DNA from: Caldipriscus sp964426895
Lineage (GTDB): Bacteria; Hydrothermota; Hydrothermia; LBFQ01
DNA length: 25,196 nucleotides
Reading direction: 5' to 3'
NCBI GenBank assembly: GCA_964426895.1
Contig: CAYRSH010000021.1
Coordinates: 1 to 25,196 of the forward strand
Shown here piece after piece: positions 14,057 to 22,481 of the stretch; position 1 is the first letter of the stretch, and every line of letters begins with the position of its first letter. The notes under the pieces are model-generated. The model searched no databases and was not told the origin of the DNA. It was given only the letters and a program-made list of their open reading frames with translations. A program made the position numbers and the translations under genes.

Positions 14057-14984
14057 AAGGCCTTTTACCCAAGAGTTTAACCAAATCCTTTACTAAAACC
14101 TTTAAATACGCCCACTGTGATTCCCCCCTGATTTTCCCCTTTAAATCAAAATCCGCCCTTTTGAGTTTTTCAAGCGCCAACGAAATTTCCCCGTTTGAAA
14201 TCCAATAATGGTACTTCCTCAACCTCGCGTACTGATATTTTGGAAGATTTTTACCAATTTTCATATAAACCAACCTCTCAACCTCCCTCATTAAAAACGA
14301 TACTATATTTATCGGATTTTCACCTTGTTCTTTTAAATCGTCCAAAACCCTAAAAGCCCCCTCTATATCCTTTGAAAGTATATAATTTCCGAGTTCATAA
14401 ACCTTTGTTGTGGGTTGATGCCATAGCAGGTTTAGGGATTCCCTTGCGGGCGTTTCCGAAAAAAGTTTCAACTTTGTAATTTCAAGGTATATTTCCGACA
14501 AGCCCAAACCCTTGAAACTGTCCTCCAATATCCCCCTAAGCTCCGGTCTACTCGCAATCCAAGGCAAATGCTTTTTTAACCATTTCTTAAATTCCTCTTC
14601 CGTTAAGGGCCTCATATTTATTAACAAAACCCCCTCACCCTCCAAATCCTTAAACCCCTCAACGCTATCCAAAACCGAAACCGCACAACCCTTTAAACTC
14701 CTTAAAGATTTGACCAAATCCCTCAAAACCCTTTTATACCCCTTTACCCTCTCCAATCCCTTAACCCAAACCACATTTTTCCTCATAATACCCGCGCTCA
14801 ACTTTTCCACAACCTTCCCTATTAGGTTTTCATATTCATCCGCCCATATAACCGTTATTAAATCCGCTTCAAGCCTCCTTTTGTATTCCTCCACTATCGC
14901 ACCCGCCGGGTATTGTTCCTCACCAGCCATAATTATTATGTTTGGAACAAGGTTTTTTTTGAAAAATTCAAGGTGATCTATCAT
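14037..14984 (-). CDS. holA: DNA polymerase III delta subunit
   Basis: This clamp-loader subunit opens the sliding clamp. The start is taken at ATG 14984, which overlaps the stop of the preceding barrel gene (ATGA) and gives 315 residues, normal for the family; a longer in-frame start would lie inside the barrel gene. The N-terminus DHLEFFKKNLVPNIIIMAG followed by EEQYPAGAIVEEYKRRL matches the delta subunit opening (usually YLLyGeEpyL). The C-terminal third, GNYILSKDIEGAFRVLDDL, NPINIVSFLMREVERLVYMK and LALEKLKRADFDLKG, carries the typical delta helical collar ending LxxAdxxlKg. The protein is weakly conserved overall, as usual for HolA. It shares an operon with envelope genes. Confidence 0.85.
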   Translation of the reverse strand: MIDHLEFFKKNLVPNIIIMAGEEQYPAGAIVEEYKRRLEADLITVIWADEYENLIGKVVEKLSAGIMRKNVVWVKGLERVKGYKRVLRDLVKSLRSLKGCAVSVLDSVEGFKDLEGEGVLLINMRPLTEEEFKKWLKKHLPWIASRPELRGILEDSFKGLGLSEIYLEITKLKLFSETPARESLNLLWHQPTTKVYELGNYILSKDIEGAFRVLDDLKEQGENPINIVSFLMREVERLVYMKIGKNLPKYQYARLRKYHYWISNGEISLALEKLKRADFDLKGKIRGESQWAYLKVLVKDLVKLLGKRPYEDSHP

Positions 14985-15631
14985 ATAAAAAAGTTTCCGA
15001 GTATATATACCCTGAAAACCTCGGGCCTCGGCTTGTACAACCAAAACTGTCCACCAAATTCAACAAACGGCGCTATATAATATCCAACCTTTATGGATGT
15101 CCAAAAGGAGTTTAGAGAGTACGCGTAATCCCCCACTATGGAGATACCAGTTCCCATGGTTTCGCCAATGCCCTTGTATGCCAAAAGTTCAACATTCATA
15201 TGCCTGTAAGCCCTCCTATACGAAATCTTATTGTAATATGCATACTCGTTTGTGTCCGACGCGGCGGTAAAAGACCCCCCTGCAATAAAAAATAAGCCGA
15301 AACTCGTATCCCTCTTTATATACCTACCGAAAAGCACCTCACCGGCGGGATTCCTGCTTGAAAACCTCCCCGTGGGAAAAATGAGGTTAAAATTAACATA
15401 TCCAGTTTCCAAAAATCTAACCTTTGCGCCAAACTTTGTATCGGTTAGGGAAAATTCCAACCCATTATGAATAAAAGGCATGTCAAATATTAAAGCCATA
15501 TCCTCACCGGTTATGAGCCATTCACCCATCATATCAAACCTCGTATAATAACCCCTCTCATCAGCACCATACCCCAACATTAAATCCCACCTTCCAAATA
15601 TTAAGGGTTGAAGTGTTAAGAATGTGGTCAT
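14981..15631 (-). CDS. Putative outer-membrane beta-barrel protein, partner of the vWA gene
   Basis: This protein has 216 residues from ATG 15631, which overlaps the stop of the von Willebrand A gene (ATGA). A longer start at 15712 would overlap 81 bases of that gene and add a polar, non-barrel stretch, so I reject it. The N-terminus MTTFLTLQPLIFGRWDL is a short hydrophobic leader. The rest consists of alternating strands rich in Phe, Tyr and Gly (YVNFNLIFPTGRFSSRNP, TSFGLFFIAGGSF, IKVGYYIAPFVEFGGQFWLY), ending VYILGNFFI. Roughly 10-12 strands would fit. The family is unknown. Overlap on both sides suggests translation coupled to the vWA protein and HolA. Confidence 0.65.
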   Translation of the reverse strand: MTTFLTLQPLIFGRWDLMLGYGADERGYYTRFDMMGEWLITGEDMALIFDMPFIHNGLEFSLTDTKFGAKVRFLETGYVNFNLIFPTGRFSSRNPAGEVLFGRYIKRDTSFGLFFIAGGSFTAASDTNEYAYYNKISYRRAYRHMNVELLAYKGIGETMGTGISIVGDYAYSLNSFWTSIKVGYYIAPFVEFGGQFWLYKPRPEVFRVYILGNFFI

Positions 15632-17613
15632 CTTGTGAAGTACCAGCCGGCAAATCCCCCACCAACCACGAGAACCCCCATCCCTATGAATGTTATCCAA
15701 ACCTGTTTCCAAGAGCCAACCTTAGAGGGATACATTATCTCTATAGGCCTATAAGAGGGTGCCTGCGTACCCTTCAAAACCGCATAATATGTCCCAGATT
15801 TTGCCTCTTTGGGTATAATCCACTTTACATTTACATATGCGGCCGTGGGTTGCCCCTTTGACGGTGGGATTTCTACCGGTTCAACCTTTTCAAATTGTGG
15901 TCTTTGGAATTCCGGAATGGTTTTATCTTTTAAAGTATCCGAAAACACCGACCTCAGATACGAAAACCTTATCCTTATATCCGTGTCGCAATAGTTTAAT
16001 AAGGTTAATTTATGGGTATATGTCCTCCCGGGCATTTGACCGAAGAACAAAAAGGAAGGTATCTTTGATTTGTAAAAATCAACGCACAGGGTAAATGTAT
16101 CCTCAACCGTTAGGTTTGAAAACCTACTAACCCTATCCGAATCCCTAACCACAACATTTGCAATACCCACAACCTTATATTTCCCCGGGTAAAAGGTTTT
16201 CTCGTAATATCCAAACCATTGACCAAAGTTGTCCCTTTGAAGGTTTATATTTTCGGTATTTCCCTTGGGATCCACAACCCTAAGTGTGTAGCTTTCCTCC
16301 GTAAAAACCTTCCCACTCCTGTTTGATATTCCAATGGACATTTTTAAAGGCCTACTCAATATCCAAGGTCCTTCAATGTTTATCTTGGGAATTGGTATAT
16401 ACACCAATTTTACGCGCTTTTTTATGCGGATTTCCGCATTCGTGGGTTTATGGCTAACAACCGCCGTGAATACATATTCTCCCTCGGCGAACTTACCTAT
16501 ATTCCTTCCAAATACACCATCCCCGGGATTCTCGTCCCCGTTTTGGCCATCATCGTATAGGTCATATACTTCCTGTTTTCCGGATGGATATTCCACATAT
16601 ATTTTTGCACTAAAGTTCTTCCAATCGGGATGTTTTGGCAATATCGGGTCAAGCCTGAGCTTAACATTTATCGGCTCAGTATATGGATGTTCCCCACTCG
16701 GGGAGATTATTTTCGGAATGGCCATTGATAATAGTATTGTAGCCCCTTTGGATATCTCAAACTTCCACACACCGGGCATTGGGTTTTCCACCGTGGCTAT
16801 AATGTATCCTATACCCTCTTTCCTTTTACCCTTAACCTCTTTCCCCGATGGATCGTAAATCTTCAAGTAATGCCTTTCCTTCGGATTAAAGCCTATAACC
16901 AAACCTATTTCCGCAACCCCCTCTTCTACGGGAAGTTCAATTAAAGAATTTGGTTTTACATCCACTCTAAACCTCAAAATCTTCCCCTCTATTAAGTTTA
17001 TAAACCTTGAAGATAACTCGGATAGGTTATCCAGTTTTTCATATGCACCTCCGGAAAAGTTGGCCAGATCAATTATGCTTTGAACCGGTTCCTGTGTTGT
17101 AAATGCGAAAATATTCCAGTTGTTATCCTTAAAATCCGATGCCATGGATGATAGGGTTGCGAGGTAATTGTTTATATCTTCTCCCGGGGGTATATCGTCC
17201 TCCTTAAGCCGCCCATCCGTTAAAATTATTACAAACGCTTGCCTTTTATCCGAACGCTTTTTAAGTATATCCTTAGCGAGTATCAATGCTGACCTTAAAT
17301 CGGAATATTTTTCGGGTTTTACGGACTTTAGGGAATCCGTTAATATCTTTTTAACCTCCGCCGGATTTAAACCCAAGGCTATTACCCTACTCTTTTCTCC
17401 ATAAAATATTACATTAACCTTTACTGGGGCTTGGAGGATATCCGCTATATCGTTTACCATTTTTGAACCCTCGCGGGCGAGCCCTTCCGGGTCCAGTTTA
17501 ATCATACTACCCGAAACATCTATTAAAATAGCCACCTCCGTTGAAGGCCCTCCAAATGTTTCCAATGGTTGAAGGCTTAAACCCTCAATTTGTCCTATTA
17601 CCAACCATACCAT
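15628..17613 (-). CDS. Exported von Willebrand factor A-domain protein with C-terminal membrane anchor
   Basis: This 661-residue protein has a vWA domain (about residues 25-200) with a complete MIDAS start DVSGS (D32, S34, S36) and the strand VIILTDGRLKEDD carrying the later Asp. Several beta-rich, immunoglobulin-like modules follow; one contains YDDGQNGDENPGDGVFG (near residue 370), an acidic loop of the kind seen in choice-of-anchor domains and possibly Ca-binding. One membrane helix lies at the end (VWITFIGMGVLVVGGGFAGW) with a short YFTR tail, so most of the protein should lie outside the cytoplasm. The start ATG 17613 is fixed by GGAGGAG seven bases upstream, leaving only MVWLVIGQIEG as leader. 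The next gene is a barrel with ATGA overlap, suggesting a periplasmic partner for it. Confidence 0.78.
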   Translation of the reverse strand: MVWLVIGQIEGLSLQPLETFGGPSTEVAILIDVSGSMIKLDPEGLAREGSKMVNDIADILQAPVKVNVIFYGEKSRVIALGLNPAEVKKILTDSLKSVKPEKYSDLRSALILAKDILKKRSDKRQAFVIILTDGRLKEDDIPPGEDINNYLATLSSMASDFKDNNWNIFAFTTQEPVQSIIDLANFSGGAYEKLDNLSELSSRFINLIEGKILRFRVDVKPNSLIELPVEEGVAEIGLVIGFNPKERHYLKIYDPSGKEVKGKRKEGIGYIIATVENPMPGVWKFEISKGATILLSMAIPKIISPSGEHPYTEPINVKLRLDPILPKHPDWKNFSAKIYVEYPSGKQEVYDLYDDGQNGDENPGDGVFGRNIGKFAEGEYVFTAVVSHKPTNAEIRIKKRVKLVYIPIPKINIEGPWILSRPLKMSIGISNRSGKVFTEESYTLRVVDPKGNTENINLQRDNFGQWFGYYEKTFYPGKYKVVGIANVVVRDSDRVSRFSNLTVEDTFTLCVDFYKSKIPSFLFFGQMPGRTYTHKLTLLNYCDTDIRIRFSYLRSVFSDTLKDKTIPEFQRPQFEKVEPVEIPPSKGQPTAAYVNVKWIIPKEAKSGTYYAVLKGTQAPSYRPIEIMYPSKVGSWKQVWITFIGMGVLVVGGGFAGWYFTR

Positions 17614-17854
17614 CTTCTAACTCCTCCAATTTGGTAATAAGGTACTCCAACGCGTCTTTGTCTTTAATTATTTCCAAAATCTCCCCGTATATCTCCTCTT
17701 TTAGGAACACTTCCACAAAGGGTTTTGAAAATAAACCCGCATTAAATACAACATTGTTTAAAGGTTTCATGCTTTCCAAGAAAAAAATGGCAACCGTACC
17801 TAAACCCATATTATGAATTTTGTAAGCCAACTCATCAAGTCTATCCTTAAACAA
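17585..17854 (-). CDS. 89-residue protein of unknown function
   Basis: This small acidic protein starts at TTG 17854, six bases after TAAAAT. An internal ATG (17809, MGLGTVAIFF) is an alternative start. It has one hydrophobic stretch, GLGTVAIFFLESMKPLNN, and then a helix-rich end with many Glu and Lys, EEIYGEILEIIKDKDALEYL. No known motif. It overlaps the vWA start by 29 bases and is the first gene of the vWA-barrel-holA-glycosyltransferase operon. Codon use looks like its neighbours and the reading frame covers the vWA Shine-Dalgarno site, so it is probably translated. I do not recognise the family. Confidence 0.6.
   Translation of the reverse strand: MFKDRLDELAYKIHNMGLGTVAIFFLESMKPLNNVVFNAGLFSKPFVEVFLKEEIYGEILEIIKDKDALEYLITKLEELEDGMVGNRTN
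17621..17627 (-). promoter_or_regulatory. Strong Shine-Dalgarno site for the vWA gene
   Basis: GGAGGAG on the minus strand, with 7 bases to the ATG at 17613. It lies inside the upstream 89-residue gene. It decides the vWA start and shows that ordinary Shine-Dalgarno initiation is used inside operons. Confidence 0.8.
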
Positions 17855-17860
17855 CTTTAC

Positions 17861-17866
17861 ATTTTA
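17861..17866 (-). promoter_or_regulatory. -10 element (TAAAAT) for the vWA operon
   Basis: CACCCTTAAAAT on the minus strand ends six bases before the TTG at 17854, in the 29-base gap after uvrA. It has the same CACCC flank as the nuoD and amrS promoters. It would give a leaderless transcript starting with UUG, or a start at the downstream ATG. Confidence 0.45.
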
Positions 17867-17883
17867 AGGGTGTTGAATTGCGT

Positions 17884-20694
17884 TTATACCTCCACGCCCA
17901 AAACTTCCCTCAAATACATACCCGTATAGGAGTTCTCCGCCTTTGCTATATCTTCCGGTGTTCCCTCGGCCACTACATAACCGCCTTCATCTCCACCTTC
18001 CGGACCCAAGTCTATTACCCAATCCGCATTTTTTATAACATCAAGGTTGTGCTCTATTACGAGAACCGTATTCCCGTTATCAACAAGCCTGTGTAGGACA
18101 TTTATAAGTTTTTTCACATCGTCAAAGTGTAAGCCTGTTGTGGGCTCGTCAAGTATGTATAGGGTTCTACCTGTGGCCATTTTTGAGAGTTCCTTAGCCA
18201 ATTTAATCCTTTGGGCCTCACCTCCGGAAAGCGTAGTTGAGGGTTGCCCCAACTTGATATAACCCAAACCCACATCGGTCATGAGTTGGAGTTTCCTCCT
18301 TATGTTCGGTACATCCTCAAAGAATTCAAGAGCCTCATCAACCGTCATATCCAAAACATCCGCTATGGACTTACCCTTATACTTCACTCCAAGAACCTCG
18401 GAATTATATCTTGTACCTTTACAGACCTCGCAGGGGACATATACATCGGGTAAGAAGTGCATTTCTATCCTTATATAACCCTCACCCTCGCAAGCCTCAC
18501 ATCTCCCGCCTTTCATGTTAAATGAAAAGTGGGAGGCCTTAAAACCCTTTGCCTTGGCCTCCGGGAGTTTGGCATAAAAATCCCTAATGTATGTAAATAC
18601 GCCGGTATATGTGGCGGGGTTGCTCCTCGGGGTTCTCCCTATGGGGGACTGATCAACATCTATGACTCTGTCTATATATTCTAAACCGTATATGGCATCG
18701 TGTTCGGCTGGGTCTTCCTTTGCGTTATATAGTTTCTTGGCCAAAGCCTTGTATAGTATGTCAAAAACGAGGGTTGATTTTCCAGAACCGGAAACACCGG
18801 TTATGACCACAAACAAACCCAAGGGTATATTTACCGTAATGTTTTTTAGGTTGTTTGCCCTCGCCCCTATGATCCTTAAATATTCACCCTTCGGTTGTCT
18901 CCTCGCCTTTGGAACGGGGATCTCCTTTTTGCGGGATAGATATGCCCCCGTTAAAGACTTACTATTTGATATTATATCCTCAACCGTTCCTTGGGCCACT
19001 ATCTCACCGCCATAAACGCCGGCATAAGGTCCCAAATCTATTATCCAATCCGCACTCCTTATGGTTTCCTCGTCGTGTTCTACCACTATAACTGTATTCC
19101 CCAAATCCCTCAATTCCTTAATGGTATTTATAAGTTTGGATACATCCCTTGGATGCAAACCTATTGAGGGCTCATCCAAAACATATATAACGCCGGACAA
19201 ACCCGACCCTATTTGTGTTGCCAACCTAACCCTTTGTTCTTCACCACCCGATAAGGTATCCGACCTCCTATCAAGGGTTAAATAACCCAAACCCACATTA
19301 TCCAAAAACCTTAACCTTTTCTTTATCTCCCCCACTATCCTTTCCGCTATTATTCCCTTTGTGCCTTCAAGTTTGAGGTTCTCAAAAAATTCAAGGGCGG
19401 ATTTCACATCCATTCGCACTATATCCCATATAGATTTTCCGTCTATTTTTACATAAAGGGCCTCCTTTTTAAGCCTTGACCCTCCGCATGTTGGGCATGT
19501 GGTATATACCATATACCTCTCTATGTCCGATCTTACCCATTCGGAATCCGTAGTTTTATACCTCCTCCAAAGTTGAGGTATTATCCCCTCCCATTCCTTG
19601 TACTTTGGTTTAAAGTTTTCGTCATCAAGAAATTCCGGAGGGGTTTCATCCCCCCACATCACCACATTTTTAAACTCCTCCGGTAAAAGCCTCCAAGGTT
19701 CTTCAATACTCGTCCCGTATTTTTTCGCTATCCTTTCAAGAACCCTTGCGGTTATAGGATGTGGTTCCGAAAGGGGCTTTATTGCCCCTTCCAGAATGCT
19801 TAAATCTGGATTTGAAACGAGTTTTGCGGGGTCAAAATCTATTTTTACACCCAAGCCCGTACATGTTGGACAAGCACCATAAGGGGAGTTAAAGGAAAAC
19901 AACCTCGGTTCCAACTCGGGCATGGAAAACCCACACTTTGGACACGCAAGGCTTTCGCTGAAAACATCTTCCTCATCCCTATCGGTAATGATTTTTACAA
20001 CTCCTTCCGCCTCTTTTAGTGCAGTACTTATTGACTGGTGTATTCTACTTTTCTCGTCTTCCTTTACGATGGTTCTATCAACGACCACATCTATATCGTG
20101 TTTTTTGTTCTTGTCAAGGGTTGGAACTTCGTTTATTTCGTACATAATCCCATCAATCCTAACCCTAACAAAACCCTTTTTGGCGAGTTTATTGAAAAGT
20201 TCCCTATACTCCCCTTTTCTACCCCTAACAACGGGTGCCAATATCTGTATTCTCCTCAAAGGATACTTTTTAAATATCTCCCCCACAATCTCATCAACAC
20301 TCCACTTTTGTAAAGGGTAGTTATCGTTTGGACAATAAGGCGTCCCAGCCCTTGCAAACAGAAGTCTTAAATAATCGTATATCTCCGTTGAGGTAGCCAC
20401 GGTTGATCTCGGGTTTCTCATAATTTTCCTCTGCTCTATCGCTATGCCGGGCGATAAACCTATGATCTCATCCACATCGGGTTTTTCCATTATCCCCAAA
20501 AATTGCCGCGCATATGGGGATAAACTCTCAACATATCTACGCTGTGCCTCCGCGTATATAACATCAAAGGCCAAGGAGGATTTACCAGAACCCGAAACCC
20601 CAGTTATAACCACAAACTTATTTTTTGGTATTTCTACGGTTATGTTTTTTAAGTTGTGTTGCCTCGCCCCTTTAACTATTATCTTGTCCGTCAT
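17884..20694 (-). CDS. uvrA: Excinuclease ABC subunit A
   Basis: This 936-residue UvrA is of normal length. It is the damage-sensing ATPase of nucleotide excision repair, which loads UvrB on DNA. There are two ABC modules. The first has Walker A GVSGSGKSS (about residues 32-40), Zn-binding CPKCG and CPTCTGLG, signature LSGGEEQRVRLATQ and Walker B YVLDEPSIGLHPRD. The second has Walker A GVSGSGKSTLVFD, the zinc module CEACEGEG and CEVCKGTRYN, signature LSGGEAQRIKLAKEL and YILDEPTTGLHFDD. The N-terminus KGARQHNLKNI is standard. All key residues are present. It appears to be a single-gene unit with its own leaderless-type promoter. Confidence 0.97.
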   Translation of the reverse strand: MTDKIIVKGARQHNLKNITVEIPKNKFVVITGVSGSGKSSLAFDVIYAEAQRRYVESLSPYARQFLGIMEKPDVDEIIGLSPGIAIEQRKIMRNPRSTVATSTEIYDYLRLLFARAGTPYCPNDNYPLQKWSVDEIVGEIFKKYPLRRIQILAPVVRGRKGEYRELFNKLAKKGFVRVRIDGIMYEINEVPTLDKNKKHDIDVVVDRTIVKEDEKSRIHQSISTALKEAEGVVKIITDRDEEDVFSESLACPKCGFSMPELEPRLFSFNSPYGACPTCTGLGVKIDFDPAKLVSNPDLSILEGAIKPLSEPHPITARVLERIAKKYGTSIEEPWRLLPEEFKNVVMWGDETPPEFLDDENFKPKYKEWEGIIPQLWRRYKTTDSEWVRSDIERYMVYTTCPTCGGSRLKKEALYVKIDGKSIWDIVRMDVKSALEFFENLKLEGTKGIIAERIVGEIKKRLRFLDNVGLGYLTLDRRSDTLSGGEEQRVRLATQIGSGLSGVIYVLDEPSIGLHPRDVSKLINTIKELRDLGNTVIVVEHDEETIRSADWIIDLGPYAGVYGGEIVAQGTVEDIISNSKSLTGAYLSRKKEIPVPKARRQPKGEYLRIIGARANNLKNITVNIPLGLFVVITGVSGSGKSTLVFDILYKALAKKLYNAKEDPAEHDAIYGLEYIDRVIDVDQSPIGRTPRSNPATYTGVFTYIRDFYAKLPEAKAKGFKASHFSFNMKGGRCEACEGEGYIRIEMHFLPDVYVPCEVCKGTRYNSEVLGVKYKGKSIADVLDMTVDEALEFFEDVPNIRRKLQLMTDVGLGYIKLGQPSTTLSGGEAQRIKLAKELSKMATGRTLYILDEPTTGLHFDDVKKLINVLHRLVDNGNTVLVIEHNLDVIKNADWVIDLGPEGGDEGGYVVAEGTPEDIAKAENSYTGMYLREVLGVEV

Positions 20695-20704
20695 AGGAGC
20701 GTGT

Positions 20705-20710
20705 ATTATA
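20705..20710 (-). promoter_or_regulatory. -10 element for uvrA
   Basis: TATAAT on the minus strand lies 10 bases before the ATG at 20694, in the 42-base gap after prfA. Expected leader is 2-4 bases. CTCCT just before the ATG is not a Shine-Dalgarno sequence. I see no LexA-like palindrome next to it. Confidence 0.55.
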
Positions 20711-20736
20711 CGGCCAAATAATTTGCGAATGAATTC

Positions 20737-21789
20737 CTATCCGATATCTTTCAGCCTCGCCCTTAAATCCGCATCAACTAGTGCATTTATAATTTCATCA
20801 AGTTCCCCATCCAACACCGCTTCAAGGTTATAAACGGTTAGGTTTATCCTGTGATCCGTAACCCTGTTTTGTGGAAAGTTGTATGTCCTTATCTTTTCAC
20901 TCCTATCACCCGTTCCAACATAAATTTTTCTCAAACTCCGGATCTTTTCATCCTGCTGCTTTTCAAAATATTCCTTTAGCCTTACCTTTAATATCCTCAA
21001 AGCCTTTTCCCTATTTTGGTGTTGGGATCTCTCATCTTGACAACTCACGACTATACCCGTGGGTATATGCGTAACCCTGACCGCCGATTCCGTTCTATTA
21101 ACATACTGCCCACCCGCACCACCGGCCCTAAAAGTTTCTATTTTCAAATCCTCCGGTTTTATTTCTATTTTCACATCCTCAAATTCCGGTAAAACCGCCA
21201 CGGATGCCGCGGATGTGTGTATCCTTCCCGATGATTCTGTAATTGGAACCCTTTGAACCCTATGAACACCCCCCTCAAACTTTAACAGACCATAAGCACC
21301 CTTACCTTCCACAAGTAAAACCACTTCTTTATAACCCCCCATTTCGCTTTCGGTAAAGTCCGTTATTGACACCTTCCAACCCTTTCTTTCGGCAAACCTT
21401 ATATACATCCTCGCCAAATCCCTTGCGAATAATGCCGCCTCTTCCCCTCCTACACCGGCTCTTATTTCAAGTATTGCATTCCCTATATCTCTCGGATCTC
21501 TCGGTATAAGTCTTAAGGTAATTTCCTCGTCCAATTTCTTGGCCTTTTCTTTTAATCTTTCAAGTTCCGCTTGGAAATCGGGATCCGCGGTTTCTCGGAG
21601 TATTTCTTCTAATGCCGATATATCTTCCTCCGTTTTCATTAAATCCTCTATTAATTCCGATACACCTTTCAAATTCCTATACTCTTCCAAAATCTTAGAA
21701 AATTCTGGACTTGAAAAATCCGTAGTTTGCGACAATTTTTTCTCCAATTCTTTAAACCTTTGTAGGATTTCCAAATATCTATCTTTCAT
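20737..21789 (-). CDS. prfA: Peptide chain release factor 1
   Basis: RF1 ends translation at UAA and UAG. The 350-residue length is normal. The codon-reading tripeptide is PIT (about residues 182-184, in VQRVPITESSGRIHTSA), in the PxT class of RF1 rather than the SPF of RF2. The catalytic GGQ lies at about residues 226-228 in RAGGAGGQYVNRTESAVR; the residue after GGQ is Tyr where His is common. The N-terminal helical domain precedes EIRAGVGGEEAALF. The start overlaps the rlmB stop (ATGA). Its presence supports UAG as a normal stop in this genome. Confidence 0.96.
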   Translation of the reverse strand: MKDRYLEILQRFKELEKKLSQTTDFSSPEFSKILEEYRNLKGVSELIEDLMKTEEDISALEEILRETADPDFQAELERLKEKAKKLDEEITLRLIPRDPRDIGNAILEIRAGVGGEEAALFARDLARMYIRFAERKGWKVSITDFTESEMGGYKEVVLLVEGKGAYGLLKFEGGVHRVQRVPITESSGRIHTSAASVAVLPEFEDVKIEIKPEDLKIETFRAGGAGGQYVNRTESAVRVTHIPTGIVVSCQDERSQHQNREKALRILKVRLKEYFEKQQDEKIRSLRKIYVGTGDRSEKIRTYNFPQNRVTDHRINLTVYNLEAVLDGELDEIINALVDADLRARLKDIG

Positions 21790-22481
21790 AGCGCACTTAA
21801 TAAAAACATTGCTATACCTCCGGCCACGGATGCGTTAAGGGATTCTATATTCCCAAACATGGGGATTTTCACCACTATATCCGCCTGTTTCTTTATAATT
21901 TCCGATATTCCCTCTCCCTCACCACCCACTACAAGGGCAAAGGGTTTTACATTTTTGACCTTCCTTATATCCACACCGTCCAAGTCCAAAGCAATACTCC
22001 ATCCACCCGCCCTTTTATACTCCCTTATAAACCTTGAAGTGTTGTATATGCTAACCTTTATATGAAATATCGCACCTGCGGAGGTTTTTACAACGGTTGG
22101 GGTAATGGGCGCGGCCCTATGGGATGATATTACCACACCGATAAACCCAAATGCTTCCGCACTCCTTATCAATGCCCCAACATTTCTAACATCCTGTAAG
22201 TGGTCTAATACGAGAACGGGTTTGTTTTTTCTTATGGATTCGTTTATTATCTCCTTTCTATCATAGGTTATGAACTCCCCTATATCAGCCGCAATACCTT
22301 GGTGATCCCTTGTTGAGGTTAAGGAATTTATCTCCTTTTGTGAAACCATAACTGCGTTTAAACCCGCTATCATTTCCAAAAGTTTATCCTCAAACTTTGC
22401 TCCCTTTTGTAAGTATATAACCTTTGGTTTAAATCCGCTCTTCAACATCTCATATATTACACGCCTACCATAAACTATCAT
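21786..22481 (-). CDS. rlmB: 23S rRNA (guanosine-2'-O)-methyltransferase RlmB-like (SpoU/TrmH family)
   Basis: This 231-residue SPOUT methyltransferase has normal length. A small substrate-binding domain comes first (VYGRRVIYEMLKSGFKPKVI), then the three TrmH motifs: LDHLQDVRNVGALIRSAEAF (motif 1), ALVVGGEGEGISE (motif 2) and IPMFGNIESLNASVAGGIAM (motif 3, the SAM-binding trefoil knot). RlmB methylates G2251 of 23S rRNA in E. coli; other tRNA- or rRNA-specific members of the family look similar, so the exact target is inferred. It is the middle gene of alaS-rlmB-prfA, joined at both ends by ATGA overlaps, a translation-themed operon. Confidence 0.88.
   Translation of the reverse strand: MIVYGRRVIYEMLKSGFKPKVIYLQKGAKFEDKLLEMIAGLNAVMVSQKEINSLTSTRDHQGIAADIGEFITYDRKEIINESIRKNKPVLVLDHLQDVRNVGALIRSAEAFGFIGVVISSHRAAPITPTVVKTSAGAIFHIKVSIYNTSRFIREYKRAGGWSIALDLDGVDIRKVKNVKPFALVVGGEGEGISEIIKKQADIVVKIPMFGNIESLNASVAGGIAMFLLSAL

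Noticed and set aside
14985..15044. Longer start for holA
   Set aside because: It would overlap the barrel gene by 64 bases; homology and the ATGA overlap support ATG 14984.
15632..15712. Longer start for the barrel gene after vWA
   Set aside because: It would run antiphase through the vWA membrane anchor and gives a polar, non-exported N-terminus; the ATGA overlap at 15631 fits the operon pattern.
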